DNA of 64,000 nucleotides from a virus. The notes beneath the pieces were generated by a model. It was not told the DNA's origin. It made no database searches and worked only from the letters and a program-made list of their open reading frames with translations. Within the stretch, counting starts at the first letter, position 1; every line of letters begins with the position of its first letter. The position numbers and the translations under genes are program-made. Below are positions 45,136-54,272 of this stretch, one piece after another. The stretch is from the IMG/VR virus record IMGVR_UViG_3300031999_000001, positions 64,001 through 128,000 of that record; one strand, 5' to 3'.

Positions 45136-46740
45136 TTAACTAAAACATAATGTGGCACTTATTGCACCAACAGTTCCACTCATATAAACTTTATAACATA
45201 TATCCGTCCAGCATAACTGTCCAGAAGAAACACATAATTGACATTCATCAGGATATTTATCACTTGGTGCATTATTAACCTTACCATTATCAAGTGCTGT
45301 AACATACCAACATGTTTTTGATGTTGTTGCTACTGGAATTGCAAGCCAAGTATATTGATTTGATGCACTACTAAAATTAATTGCAAGAGTACCTGTACTA
45401 ACTGCAAGAACTTTAGTTCCACCAGTTACAAGTGCTGAAGTTACCACAGGACGTGTACTACCAGTAAGTTTTCCCCAATAATATGGATAAATACCACTAA
45501 TTGTGCGACTTGCTGCACTTGTCACACCAGTGGCAAGTGGTGTGTTAAAATTAGTGCCTTTACTTCCTTTAGGTTGAACACCAATATCATAACATGTTGA
45601 TATTGTCCAAGTTTGACTTGCACAAACAACATATGAACTTCCTGATTTCATTACACTTGAACCACTACATGCATATGAACCAACTACCTGACAACCAGTA
45701 AAATTATAACAATTTGCATAACCACTTCTTTTATCCGAAGTACTACAACCCTGTGGGTTTATACAACCTCTATTAAATGTACCAGTTACACATAATGTTG
45801 AAATACTACATCCAATTTCATATAAAGTAGTTGTTGGAGATATGCTGATTGTAGTTGAAGGAGCAGTTAATGTTCCAAATATTTCAGGCACTAATAATTC
45901 TTCGAATAATTGAAATGCCGTTTTTCCTGTTAAAACTGTACCACCACTGATACCACCGACAGTACATACAGCAGGTGACCCTAAATTATATGTTGTACCT
46001 GTAAAAGCATTAAATACAGCTTTCGTAACATATGTAGCAGGTGCTGTTGTGCCAGTATAAGTATTAAATATTGTTGTATTTAATTTAGTATCAAGAATAT
46101 TTTGTAAATCGGTTTGTCCTGAAAGCGTACCAGTAATTGTACCCCAAGTACCACCACCAGTTGAACCTGTTGTTATGATATATCCGGCATATGGTAAAAC
46201 CCAACCACTTGTTGAAGAATCAGCAATTAATACTGATTTACTTATATGTGTATTACCAGTGGGTTCTACTGAAGTTAATAAACCTGCAGTAATGTCACTA
46301 AGAAAATATGTACTATTAATAGTTATGCCAGTTAAACCTGTAACATAACCAGCTTGTGTTAATTCAAAACAATTAGCATTTAAATATTTACTTACAATAC
46401 CCAAAACTTCACCATCATAACTACCATCAGCAATTGCTTTATTATATGTTCCACCACTCCAGCCAATAACATCATTAATATTAAAACCATGTGAATTTTG
46501 AATTATTTCTTTGGTAATTCTTTCACCGGATATTGATATTGCATTTTGCCAAGTTCCCGTACCACCAGAATCTGAAGTTAATATTTTACCAACACCATAA
46601 TTTGATAATATTGATATTGTTGCACCACTTTTTATTGCAAAATGACCATAAATATTGGTATTACCAGATAAACTTAATGTTTCACCAGAAAATTGTTCAA
46701 ATTTACTATCACTTAGATTAGGTTTTGTATCAATTGCCAT
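45136..46740 (-). CDS. Tail fibre, type B N-terminus
   Basis: 534 residues. N-terminal FEQFSGETLSLSGNTNIYGH is a type B anchor. A central module RITKEIIQNSHGFNINDVIG with YDGEVLGIVSKYLNANCFEL is shared with the gene at 54273. The C-terminal part (YEIGCSISTLCVTGTFNRGC, INPQGC, KGSKGTNF, PYYWGKL, GGTKVLAVSTG, QLCW...YKVYMSG) is a paralogous tip also found at 51208 and 56000. It is Cys-rich in the tip. A GTATTTATA box pair lies upstream. Confidence 0.65.
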   Translation of the reverse strand: MAIDTKPNLSDSKFEQFSGETLSLSGNTNIYGHFAIKSGATISILSNYGVGKILTSDSGGTGTWQNAISISGERITKEIIQNSHGFNINDVIGWSGGTYNKAIADGSYDGEVLGIVSKYLNANCFELTQAGYVTGLTGITINSTYFLSDITAGLLTSVEPTGNTHISKSVLIADSSTSGWVLPYAGYIITTGSTGGGTWGTITGTLSGQTDLQNILDTKLNTTIFNTYTGTTAPATYVTKAVFNAFTGTTYNLGSPAVCTVGGISGGTVLTGKTAFQLFEELLVPEIFGTLTAPSTTISISPTTTLYEIGCSISTLCVTGTFNRGCINPQGCSTSDKRSGYANCYNFTGCQVVGSYACSGSSVMKSGSSYVVCASQTWTISTCYDIGVQPKGSKGTNFNTPLATGVTSAASRTISGIYPYYWGKLTGSTRPVVTSALVTGGTKVLAVSTGTLAINFSSASNQYTWLAIPVATTSKTCWYVTALDNGKVNNAPSDKYPDECQLCVSSGQLCWTDICYKVYMSGTVGAISATLCFS

Positions 46741-46759
46741 TTATTACAATTTTATTTAA

Positions 46760-46768
46760 TATAAATAC
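46760..46768 (-). promoter_or_regulatory. GTATTTATA box
   Basis: Exact motif copy, 19 nt before the type B fibre gene at 45136-46740. Confidence 0.5.
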
Positions 46769-46807
46769 TTAAATTACTGTCAATGATTTTTAAACAATAA
46801 TCTTATT

Positions 46808-46816
46808 TATAAATAC
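46808..46816 (-). promoter_or_regulatory. GTATTTATA box (second copy)
   Basis: A second exact copy 39 nt upstream of the first, just after a terminator. This is the only clear tandem pair seen. Confidence 0.45.
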
Positions 46817-46846
46817 CATTTAAAATGATTATTCGTATATTTAAAA

Positions 46847-46872
46847 TAAAAAAACCCAGCATGCTGGGTTCT
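46847..46872 (-). terminator. Intrinsic terminator
   Basis: AACCCAGC / GCTGGGTT stem followed on the minus strand by T7, 17 nt after the stop of the heptosyltransferase-like gene. Confidence 0.85.
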
Positions 46873-46888
46873 TGAAAAAATATGGCTA

Positions 46889-47800
46889 TTATTTTTGTTT
46901 GTTTACGGCTTCAATAATTTTATTAATATCCAATACATTTAATGTATCATACGGAAACTGTTGGATTTGCCCAGAAATATCAAATTGTTCCAAATAACTG
47001 AATTTATTTAATTCTCGTATATAATTTGCATTTGGAAGTACATTTATATGTTCTGGATAACCAAATATTTCAGGTTTATTACCAATCCAAACAACGGTGC
47101 TTTGCAGGTCAAGTGCTGCTGCGACATGTTGGGCAAAACTGTCAATGAAAAGTCTTTTTTGCGACAATGGAAATACTGCATATAATTCCCTATATGGTAA
47201 TGTTAAAAGTTCAACGCCTTGTAAAATTGGTTGTTCGGGTGATTTAATATGTAATATTCGATAAGATTTGTTGAAATAATTCACAAGTTTTTGTGCAATT
47301 TCTATTGGCATATCTCTATACCACGATTTTTTGCTGTATTGTCCTGTAGGAGACCCGCCATGCGTTTGTAATAACATGATTGGACGGTTATCTGGTTTTA
47401 TCTTATCTCTCGCTATTTCGAGTTCTCTGGGGTTCAAATAGATTTTTGGTTTATAACCATCATAAGGAATTCCATACATGTCACACCAAGATTGAGTTAG
47501 ATGTTTGCGCTGTAATATGTGGTCTTCGCTAAAATAAACCTCTTGACGGAAGATTTTAGTCGTAGGTTTTATAAAATCTGAAAAAAAGTACTGCATTTGA
47601 CCGAAGGTATAAAAACGCCATACATCGGGATTGTAAAACGCAGGTCCATCCCATGCAGTAACCCATATTATTTTATAATCAGGATATGCTTTTTTTATCG
47701 CACGAACCACTGCAGTCGCCATCACGACTTTTCCATGTCCTCCTTCACTATGAAAGATTACATACTTATCATCATCTTTAATTTTATCATCTATAATCAT
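46889..47800 (-). CDS. Glycosyltransferase family 9-like (heptosyltransferase type)
   Basis: 303 residues. GT-B layout: N-terminal YVIFHSEGGHGKVVMATAVV and AIKKAYPDYKIIWVTAWDGP. C-terminal IMLLQTHGGSPTGQYSKKSW, then RLFIDSFAQHVAAALDLQST and VVWIGNKPEIFGY. The final motif matches the ADP-heptose:LPS GT9 C-terminal half, where D-S-x-x-x-H-x-A-A-A is typical. It may glycosylate virion fibres or alter host surface sugars. It lies between a homing endonuclease gene and a terminator within the fibre cluster. Confidence 0.7.
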   Translation of the reverse strand: MIIDDKIKDDDKYVIFHSEGGHGKVVMATAVVRAIKKAYPDYKIIWVTAWDGPAFYNPDVWRFYTFGQMQYFFSDFIKPTTKIFRQEVYFSEDHILQRKHLTQSWCDMYGIPYDGYKPKIYLNPRELEIARDKIKPDNRPIMLLQTHGGSPTGQYSKKSWYRDMPIEIAQKLVNYFNKSYRILHIKSPEQPILQGVELLTLPYRELYAVFPLSQKRLFIDSFAQHVAAALDLQSTVVWIGNKPEIFGYPEHINVLPNANYIRELNKFSYLEQFDISGQIQQFPYDTLNVLDINKIIEAVNKQK

Positions 47801-47843
47801 AATTTATTTATTTTTAAATATATCACATTTATTTCATTGTATT

Positions 47844-48638
47844 TTAATTTAAATTATATTGCATAGTTTCTTTACCACGCAATATTTTACTTCTTATTAT
47901 TCTTTTAGGCTTATTTCCCTTATAGAACCATAAATACCCATGAGCAGATTTTTTACCATTACTATTTAATACTCTTGTTAATGATGAATATCCATTTTTT
48001 ATTGATTTTCGCTGAATATTTAATGAATCATATATTTCCCTTTTATTTTTAAATTCTTTTATAAATTTACAATCTAATGAATATTGTAAAATCGGTGATT
48101 CGCTTTTAAATATTATACGAAAAATAAATTTTTTTGCTTCTTCATGTGAAGTAAACCAATAATAACAACAACTTGATTTCTTTATTCTTTGGTCAACAGC
48201 ATGTCCGATATTATCGGGGTTAATATTGTGTTCAATACCTGCTTCTGATATCGATTCATATTCTTTTACAAAATTACCAAATTGGTCGTATTTAAATATT
48301 CTTTTTTTTAAATAATTGACAGTATCACCACCACCATCCGTCATATTAGTTAAATCATAACCAGAATCTCGATATTTTTTTATATAAAAAATTTCTAATT
48401 TCTCATGTTCATATATGGATTCTTTTTTATTATATATACGTTCACATTCGTCAATTACTTTTAATATTGGTTTTTGACTGTTTTGAATGATATCATTAAT
48501 AACAGAATCCTTATATGGATTATATTTATATTTAATATGCTCATTCAATCTTCTTGTGGAATTATTGGTGTATCCGACATAAAAGACCTGATTATTTAAA
48601 GGATTTGTTAGTGTATATATGTAAACTTTCTTAATCAC
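47844..48638 (-). CDS. GIY-YIG homing endonuclease
   Basis: 264 residues. The N-terminal VYIYTLTNP, FYVGYTNNSTRRLNEH and a following YEHEKLEIFYIKKYR are the GIY-YIG nuclease motifs, with the catalytic Tyr, Arg and Glu positions present. The C-terminal half carries NUMOD-like repeats (FKYDQFGNFVKEYESISEAG, ILQYSLDCKFIKEFKNKREI) used by such enzymes to bind DNA. Free-standing homing endonucleases like this sit between fibre genes in many phages. A GTATTTATA box is 27 nt upstream. Confidence 0.8.
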   Translation of the reverse strand: MIKKVYIYTLTNPLNNQVFYVGYTNNSTRRLNEHIKYKYNPYKDSVINDIIQNSQKPILKVIDECERIYNKKESIYEHEKLEIFYIKKYRDSGYDLTNMTDGGGDTVNYLKKRIFKYDQFGNFVKEYESISEAGIEHNINPDNIGHAVDQRIKKSSCCYYWFTSHEEAKKFIFRIIFKSESPILQYSLDCKFIKEFKNKREIYDSLNIQRKSIKNGYSSLTRVLNSNGKKSAHGYLWFYKGNKPKRIIRSKILRGKETMQYNLN

Positions 48639-48665
48639 TATTATTATAAATTTTTATAATTTTTT

Positions 48666-48674
48666 ATAAATACT
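48666..48674 (-). promoter_or_regulatory. GTATTTATA box
   Basis: Exact motif copy, 27 nt before the GIY-YIG endonuclease gene. Confidence 0.5.
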
Positions 48675-48704
48675 AATATATTCAGAAAAATCTTAATTTA
48701 CAAC

Positions 48705-48738
48705 AAAAAAAATGGAAATTTTAAATTCCATTTTTAAA
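48705..48738 (-). terminator. Intrinsic terminator
   Basis: Stem AAATGGAATT / AATTTCCATTT with T8 on the minus strand, after the stop of the 805-residue fibre gene. Confidence 0.75.
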
Positions 48739-48756
48739 TATTTCATATTTAAATTA

Positions 48757-51174
48757 TTAATTAACAAAAGACAAGATAGACCATGAACCCAAAACATTAT
48801 CATACATTAATTCAAGAACACCACCATCAGTATTAATTAATGCATCATTTGAAGCACAATCAATTAATTTACCATTACGACCAATAATTATATTATAAGT
48901 TAAAGCAGTATTTTTTACATCTTTAATTTTAAATGTCTGACCATTAAGCGGAGCCGTTGGTAATGTAATTGTTACTGTAGCACCAGTATTAACTAATATT
49001 ACATATGAACTACCAGTTGTTAATGTTGTATTATCAGTAACAATTGTTTTAGTATAAATATTAATACTACCAGTACCAAGTATTTTAACAGTACCATCAC
49101 TTGCTCTAACAAGAACTGAATCGGTTACTATACCAGTAGCGGGAGTTGTTGGTAATTTTATAATAGGACTTGTTAGATTAATTGCAGTACTACCAGTAAG
49201 ATTAACATTGGTTACATTTATACCAAAATTATATGCACCAATTAACATTGTACTATTAAGTAAATTACCACCAAGACAAACTTTCTTGCCTGATAAACCT
49301 AAACCATTGGTTGCACCAGTTAAATATATTCCTTCTATTGTATTAAGTCTACCATTAGTAGTACCAGTATAATTATTAACAGCACTTTTATTTGCAAATT
49401 GTGAAGGAGCAGTAGTACCTGAATATACATTCATTGCAATTATGCTTACAGTATTGCCAGATATCCAAGTAATATCATTACGTAAAATACATGTACATCC
49501 TGTTACATATTTTGCACTTATTAAAGAATTAGCACCAAAACCTGTACTATAATCACCACCATAAACAACACCACGTTTAGTTCCAGCACTGTCTGTAAAT
49601 GTTAATGAACAAGTATCGGATTTAACAGTAATTGTTGTAGCTTCAGTTAATGTACCGCCAAGACAAACTTTTTTATTTGTTGCAGTTAAACCATTTGTTG
49701 CTGCACTTATTGCACCAATAGCAGCTATAATATCTGAACAAGCAACAACAAGGCAATCAAGAGTATTATATCCTACGGGAATAGCATCCACTGAACCACA
49801 GCTCGCAGCATTAATATTAATAACACCAGTACCACCACTTGCCCAACTTAATCCATTACCAGCAATTTCATTGGCAATAGTTAATTGACTATTAAGATAT
49901 TCAAGACCCGAATTACTTGCTAAATTAGTACAAATATTTTGTTTACCCCCTATTGTTGAAATCGCAATACCTTGACCTGCAGAAACACCCAATAATTTAG
50001 AAAATTGTGCAAATGTTAATGTTGTACCACTTGAAATTGTAGAACCAGTTGTAGTTAAAATCCAGATAGAACTTTCATTTGAAGTACCTGTTAATACTGG
50101 AATTAAGTCACCATTAGCAATTTCACCAAGAGGTAATGAAAAATTATAATCACTTGAACGTTGCCATGTAGTACCTGTTGCAACATATATACCATTTTGC
50201 CATCCCAATGTTTGGTTCTTAACCAAAACCCTATTACCATTTACAAGTGAAACACCATCAACAATAGTAAGACCACTTCTTCCAATATTACCATCAGCTA
50301 CTGTTGTTGCAACAAGAACAGCTTCATGTGGATGAAGACCAGTTGCAACAGAATCAACATATGCTTTATCTGGAAGTGAACGATCAACAAATGTTGTACT
50401 ATAATCACCAGCATATTTAATGCCTTGTTTAACAGATGCTGTTCTATCAGTAAATGTTGCACCAGATGCTGATATTGTAATAACTTCACCACACATTGAA
50501 ATATTACCGCCATGTAAATCAAAACAATTTGTTGTATTTATAACAAATTGATTAAATGGATATGCATCAGTACCTAAACATAAATCATATGTACCTGCAC
50601 CAGTAACTGAAGTATGACCAATTAATGCACCACCAAGACAAACTCTATTACTACCAGCAGTTAAACCATTTGTTGCACCAGTTAAACCACCAAGAGAAAT
50701 TAATGTTGTTTTTGAAATTGCACCATCAGAAGGGTCATATGTTAATATATCACCAACATAAGTAGCTGGTGATGATTTTAATTTTAATTCACCACCTATA
50801 TTAACAGTACTGCCAGTAAAATTAATTGTGGTTACATTTACACCAAAATTATATGCACCAGTAATTGTTGTATTACCAGTTAATGCACCACCAAGATTAA
50901 CAGTTTGACCATTTTTAGTTAAACCATTTATGGCAGTTGTAATGCCTGTATTTGCAATACCACTATCTTTAATTACTAAATTACCATCGCCCACACCATT
51001 AGCATACCAATATTCAACACCATTTATATTTACAGTTAAACCACTATATCTATATGTTGTTATGGCAGCATTAACGGCAGCAACTGATGTCCAAGGTGTT
51101 GATATATTTAAATATCTTGCATCAAACGGTTTTGTGGCTGCAAGACTATAGTTATCATTAATTAATATTGCCAT
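48757..51174 (-). CDS. Tail fibre, type A N-terminus
   Basis: 805 residues. Type A anchor KPFDARYLNISTPWTSVA / RYSGLTVNINGVEYWYANGV. It holds two YxxDYS modules, YAGDYSTTFVDRSLPDKAYV (about 260) and YGGDYSTGFGANSLISAKYV (about 540). After the first comes VATGLHPHEAVLVATT with VDGVSLVNGNRVLVKNQTLG, a segment shared with the 2294-residue fibre and with 52317. The C-terminal 100 residues (TVTITLPTAPLNGQTFKIKD, GGVLELMYDNVLGSWSI) form a tip domain also used by 52317 and 54273. Virion surface protein, likely trimeric. Confidence 0.65.
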   Translation of the reverse strand: MAILINDNYSLAATKPFDARYLNISTPWTSVAAVNAAITTYRYSGLTVNINGVEYWYANGVGDGNLVIKDSGIANTGITTAINGLTKNGQTVNLGGALTGNTTITGAYNFGVNVTTINFTGSTVNIGGELKLKSSPATYVGDILTYDPSDGAISKTTLISLGGLTGATNGLTAGSNRVCLGGALIGHTSVTGAGTYDLCLGTDAYPFNQFVINTTNCFDLHGGNISMCGEVITISASGATFTDRTASVKQGIKYAGDYSTTFVDRSLPDKAYVDSVATGLHPHEAVLVATTVADGNIGRSGLTIVDGVSLVNGNRVLVKNQTLGWQNGIYVATGTTWQRSSDYNFSLPLGEIANGDLIPVLTGTSNESSIWILTTTGSTISSGTTLTFAQFSKLLGVSAGQGIAISTIGGKQNICTNLASNSGLEYLNSQLTIANEIAGNGLSWASGGTGVININAASCGSVDAIPVGYNTLDCLVVACSDIIAAIGAISAATNGLTATNKKVCLGGTLTEATTITVKSDTCSLTFTDSAGTKRGVVYGGDYSTGFGANSLISAKYVTGCTCILRNDITWISGNTVSIIAMNVYSGTTAPSQFANKSAVNNYTGTTNGRLNTIEGIYLTGATNGLGLSGKKVCLGGNLLNSTMLIGAYNFGINVTNVNLTGSTAINLTSPIIKLPTTPATGIVTDSVLVRASDGTVKILGTGSINIYTKTIVTDNTTLTTGSSYVILVNTGATVTITLPTAPLNGQTFKIKDVKNTALTYNIIIGRNGKLIDCASNDALINTDGGVLELMYDNVLGSWSILSFVN

Positions 51175-51207
51175 TTTATTTTATTATTTTTTTCAATATA
51201 TTATAAT

Positions 51208-52269
51208 TTAATAATATAAACACATTGGTATACCTGTAGCTGTAGTAGTAACACCACATGTTACATATACACAATAATTACAACCACTCCAACAACCCTG
51301 TCCTGATGTAACAGCAACACTACATGCTGCTGCCCAAAGATCACCGGGGTTACCAATATTACCAGCATTTGCTGCACAAACCCACCATTTTGTTTTTGTT
51401 GTAAATGCACCAGCAGGTGCTGCAAACCAAAGATAATTATTGGTTGCATTAAAACAAATTGGTGTTGATGCTCCAACAACAGCAACAGTTTTAGTTCCAC
51501 CCGTAATAATTGCATTTGTTATTAAATTCGATGCATTTACACCCCAATACCAAGGTAAAATACCTGTAATTGTTGTAGTTATTTGAGCTGTATTACCTGC
51601 TACCAATGGTGAATATCCTATAGTATTTGTACCTTTACTGCCTTTAGGTTGAATACCTGCATCATAAAATACACAAACACCCCAAATTTGACTACCCGAT
51701 ACTATTGTATAACCAGTTAATGATTTGGCTTTAGATAAAGCAGTAGAAGGATATAAACCAGCAATTTGATTACCAGTAAAACAATAATTATTCGGTAATC
51801 CGCTTCTACATGATGAAGCACTGCAATATTGTGGATTTATACTACCTGTGGTGAAAGTACCTGTAATAATTGTTGAAATACTACATCCAATTTCATATGT
51901 TGTAGTGATCGGATTAAGACCAATACTACGAGTTGGTTCTATTACAGTACCAAATAATTCAGGTACTAATATATCTTGAAGTAAACAATTTGAAGTTTTT
52001 CCTGTTAAAACAGTTCCAATAGTTATTCCACCAACAGTTACGGCAGCAGGAGATTGTAAATTATAAATAGTACTTCCAGTAACACTTATAATGTTATCAT
52101 CAACATATTTTTTATCAACAACTTGAGTATCTCCAGTAAATGTTGGATGTATAACATATTTCAAATCACCAGTGGTTGTTACCAAAGTATGTCCTGATAA
52201 CGTTAATGTATCACCAGTTGCTTGATATGTTTTATTATTACTTAGATTTAATTTTGTTGTAAAAGCCAT
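51208..52269 (-). CDS. Tail fibre, type B N-terminus, short
   Basis: 353 residues. Type B anchor YQATGDTLTLSGHTLVTT, a short linker, then YNLQSPAAVTVGGITIGTVL and the Cys-containing tip (YEIGCSISTIITGTFTTGSI, NPQYCSAS, KGSKGTNT, PWYWGVN, GGTKTVAVVG, QGCWSGCNYCVYV). This is essentially the C-terminal half of the 45136 protein on a minimal stalk. A variant box (CTATTTATA) lies 32 nt upstream. Confidence 0.65.
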   Translation of the reverse strand: MAFTTKLNLSNNKTYQATGDTLTLSGHTLVTTTGDLKYVIHPTFTGDTQVVDKKYVDDNIISVTGSTIYNLQSPAAVTVGGITIGTVLTGKTSNCLLQDILVPELFGTVIEPTRSIGLNPITTTYEIGCSISTIITGTFTTGSINPQYCSASSCRSGLPNNYCFTGNQIAGLYPSTALSKAKSLTGYTIVSGSQIWGVCVFYDAGIQPKGSKGTNTIGYSPLVAGNTAQITTTITGILPWYWGVNASNLITNAIITGGTKTVAVVGASTPICFNATNNYLWFAAPAGAFTTKTKWWVCAANAGNIGNPGDLWAAACSVAVTSGQGCWSGCNYCVYVTCGVTTTATGIPMCLYY

Positions 52270-52301
52270 AATTTTTTGCTTTGATGTTATTTTCTATTTA
52301 T

Positions 52302-52310
52302 TATAAATAG
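52302..52310 (-). promoter_or_regulatory. CTATTTATA box (variant)
   Basis: One-base variant of the motif, 32 nt before the short type B fibre gene. Confidence 0.35.
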
Positions 52311-52316
52311 TTTTTT

Positions 52317-54245
52317 TTAATTAGTAAATGCCACCGCACTCCAAAAATATCCATTATATATGAATGTAATTGAACCATAATTAGTGTTAATTGTTGAACA
52401 TAAACCATCATTAATATTTTTTCCATTACCATCTACAATAATTGGATTAGTCAATGCATCTCCACAAATATCAACAATACTAATTCTTTGACCTTTAATT
52501 GGACTTAATGCCAAATAAACACATGAGACACCAGATATTCCAATAAAACTATTATTTGTTGTAGCTGTATATGTTGTACTTACATTACAAACATCAACTA
52601 AATTTGACGATATTTGTTTTATTTTTTTATCACTATTATTCCAAACAAGCAATGAATCTGTTGTTGTACCACCAGTTGGTGTTATTTGTAGTGTTACAAT
52701 ACCCGTTAAATTAATAGCAGTACCACCAGTAAAATTAATATTACCAACATCTATATTTAAATTATATACGCCATTAATTGTAGTATCACCAGTTAATGTA
52801 CCACCAAGAACAACTTTTCTACCTAATGCAGTAAGACCATTTGTTGCACCAGTAATTGTTAAATTTAATTCGTTTCTTGTAGTACCAGTATAGCCACTGA
52901 ATATTAAAATTGGTAATTTTGAATTTAAAGCAGTATTTAATGTTCCACCAGTAATATCAACATTAAATGTTGTACCATTCCAAGATAATGAATTTCCTAT
53001 AAGACTTTGACCATCAACCGAAATAGTATGTTCAGCATTAATAATTTGAACACATATTCCATGACCAGCAACAATACCAATAATTTGACTAAATAATGTA
53101 AATGTTAATGGTGTTACATCAATTAATATCGGGTCTGGTGTTGACAACACCCATGAGGTGTTTTGATTTGTAATACCTGATAACACAAAAGTATATGCAC
53201 CTTGAACCGATTCACTACTTTCATTAAAATCATATGAACGAACAAATGTAGTACTACCACCCGTTAAAATATACATCCCATTTAATCTTGCATCAACTTG
53301 ATTTTTTATTAATACTCTATCTCCATTGTTTATTAAAACACCATCAATATATGTATTACCTGAAGTTAATCCTGTTAATGCCGTATCTCCAGTTGTTGCA
53401 GCAAAAACCGCAGGATGTGGTTGAAGACCAGAAGCAACAGTATCAACATATGATTTATCAACAAGTGAACGTGATGTATAAAATGTTGAATAGTTACCTG
53501 CATATTCTAAACCTGTTTGATTAGCACCAATCCTATTATCATAAACCTTAAATAAATTAGATGGATAATCAATCGAAAAACCGATGGAATTAGTATAATT
53601 ACTTACAGGACTACATATTGCACCACTTTGTGATTTTAAATATATTCCACCAGTATTATTACGACTATCAACTACAATATTATTTGCTGTGGTTATAACA
53701 CATAACCCACATAAATTACAAAATTCTAATGAATAATTATCAATACCAGATATTGTTGTATTGGTACATAAATTACCACCAAGACAAACAATACCCCCAC
53801 CAGCAGTTAAGCCATTTACCGCAGAAGTTAAACCAACCGCACTTGAATATAATATTTTATGTACTTGTTTTGAATTATTATCCCATGATAATATATAATC
53901 AAGACATACATCATCGGGTGGTGTAATTGAAATACATAAATTAGGTACTGTAACACCAGATAATGTTTTATTATATGTGAAATTTGTAGCACCAGTAATT
54001 CCAGAAACACCTCTATATATAACCTGAGAATTTAAACCAATATTACGTATTGATGCCGTTAAACCTGTTACGTATTCGGCATCAACAACTGAACGAGAAG
54101 TATATGTATTGTGTCGGCAAGTAGAATATTTTAAAGTACCATATTGACCAATAATCGTGTTACCAGATAATGATAATGTTTGTCCTGATATCTGATTAAA
54201 TCCTGTATTAATTAATGTTTGATTGGTCTTAAATATTTTTGCCAT
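52317..54245 (-). CDS. Tail fibre, type B N-terminus with type A tip
   Basis: 642 residues. Type B anchor FNQISGQTLSLSGNTIIGQY. The YAGNYSTFYTSRSLVDKSYV module (about 250) is followed by VASGLQPHPAVFAATT and LINNGDRVLIKNQVDARLNG. The C-terminal tip (VYLALSPIKGQRISIVDICG, NYGSITFIYNGYFWSAVAFT) is the one otherwise found on type A proteins (48757, 54273). The protein is therefore a natural chimera of the two fibre families. Confidence 0.65.
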   Translation of the reverse strand: MAKIFKTNQTLINTGFNQISGQTLSLSGNTIIGQYGTLKYSTCRHNTYTSRSVVDAEYVTGLTASIRNIGLNSQVIYRGVSGITGATNFTYNKTLSGVTVPNLCISITPPDDVCLDYILSWDNNSKQVHKILYSSAVGLTSAVNGLTAGGGIVCLGGNLCTNTTISGIDNYSLEFCNLCGLCVITTANNIVVDSRNNTGGIYLKSQSGAICSPVSNYTNSIGFSIDYPSNLFKVYDNRIGANQTGLEYAGNYSTFYTSRSLVDKSYVDTVASGLQPHPAVFAATTGDTALTGLTSGNTYIDGVLINNGDRVLIKNQVDARLNGMYILTGGSTTFVRSYDFNESSESVQGAYTFVLSGITNQNTSWVLSTPDPILIDVTPLTFTLFSQIIGIVAGHGICVQIINAEHTISVDGQSLIGNSLSWNGTTFNVDITGGTLNTALNSKLPILIFSGYTGTTRNELNLTITGATNGLTALGRKVVLGGTLTGDTTINGVYNLNIDVGNINFTGGTAINLTGIVTLQITPTGGTTTDSLLVWNNSDKKIKQISSNLVDVCNVSTTYTATTNNSFIGISGVSCVYLALSPIKGQRISIVDICGDALTNPIIVDGNGKNINDGLCSTINTNYGSITFIYNGYFWSAVAFTN

Positions 54246-54272
54246 TTTATCATCCTTTCAATGTAATTAATA

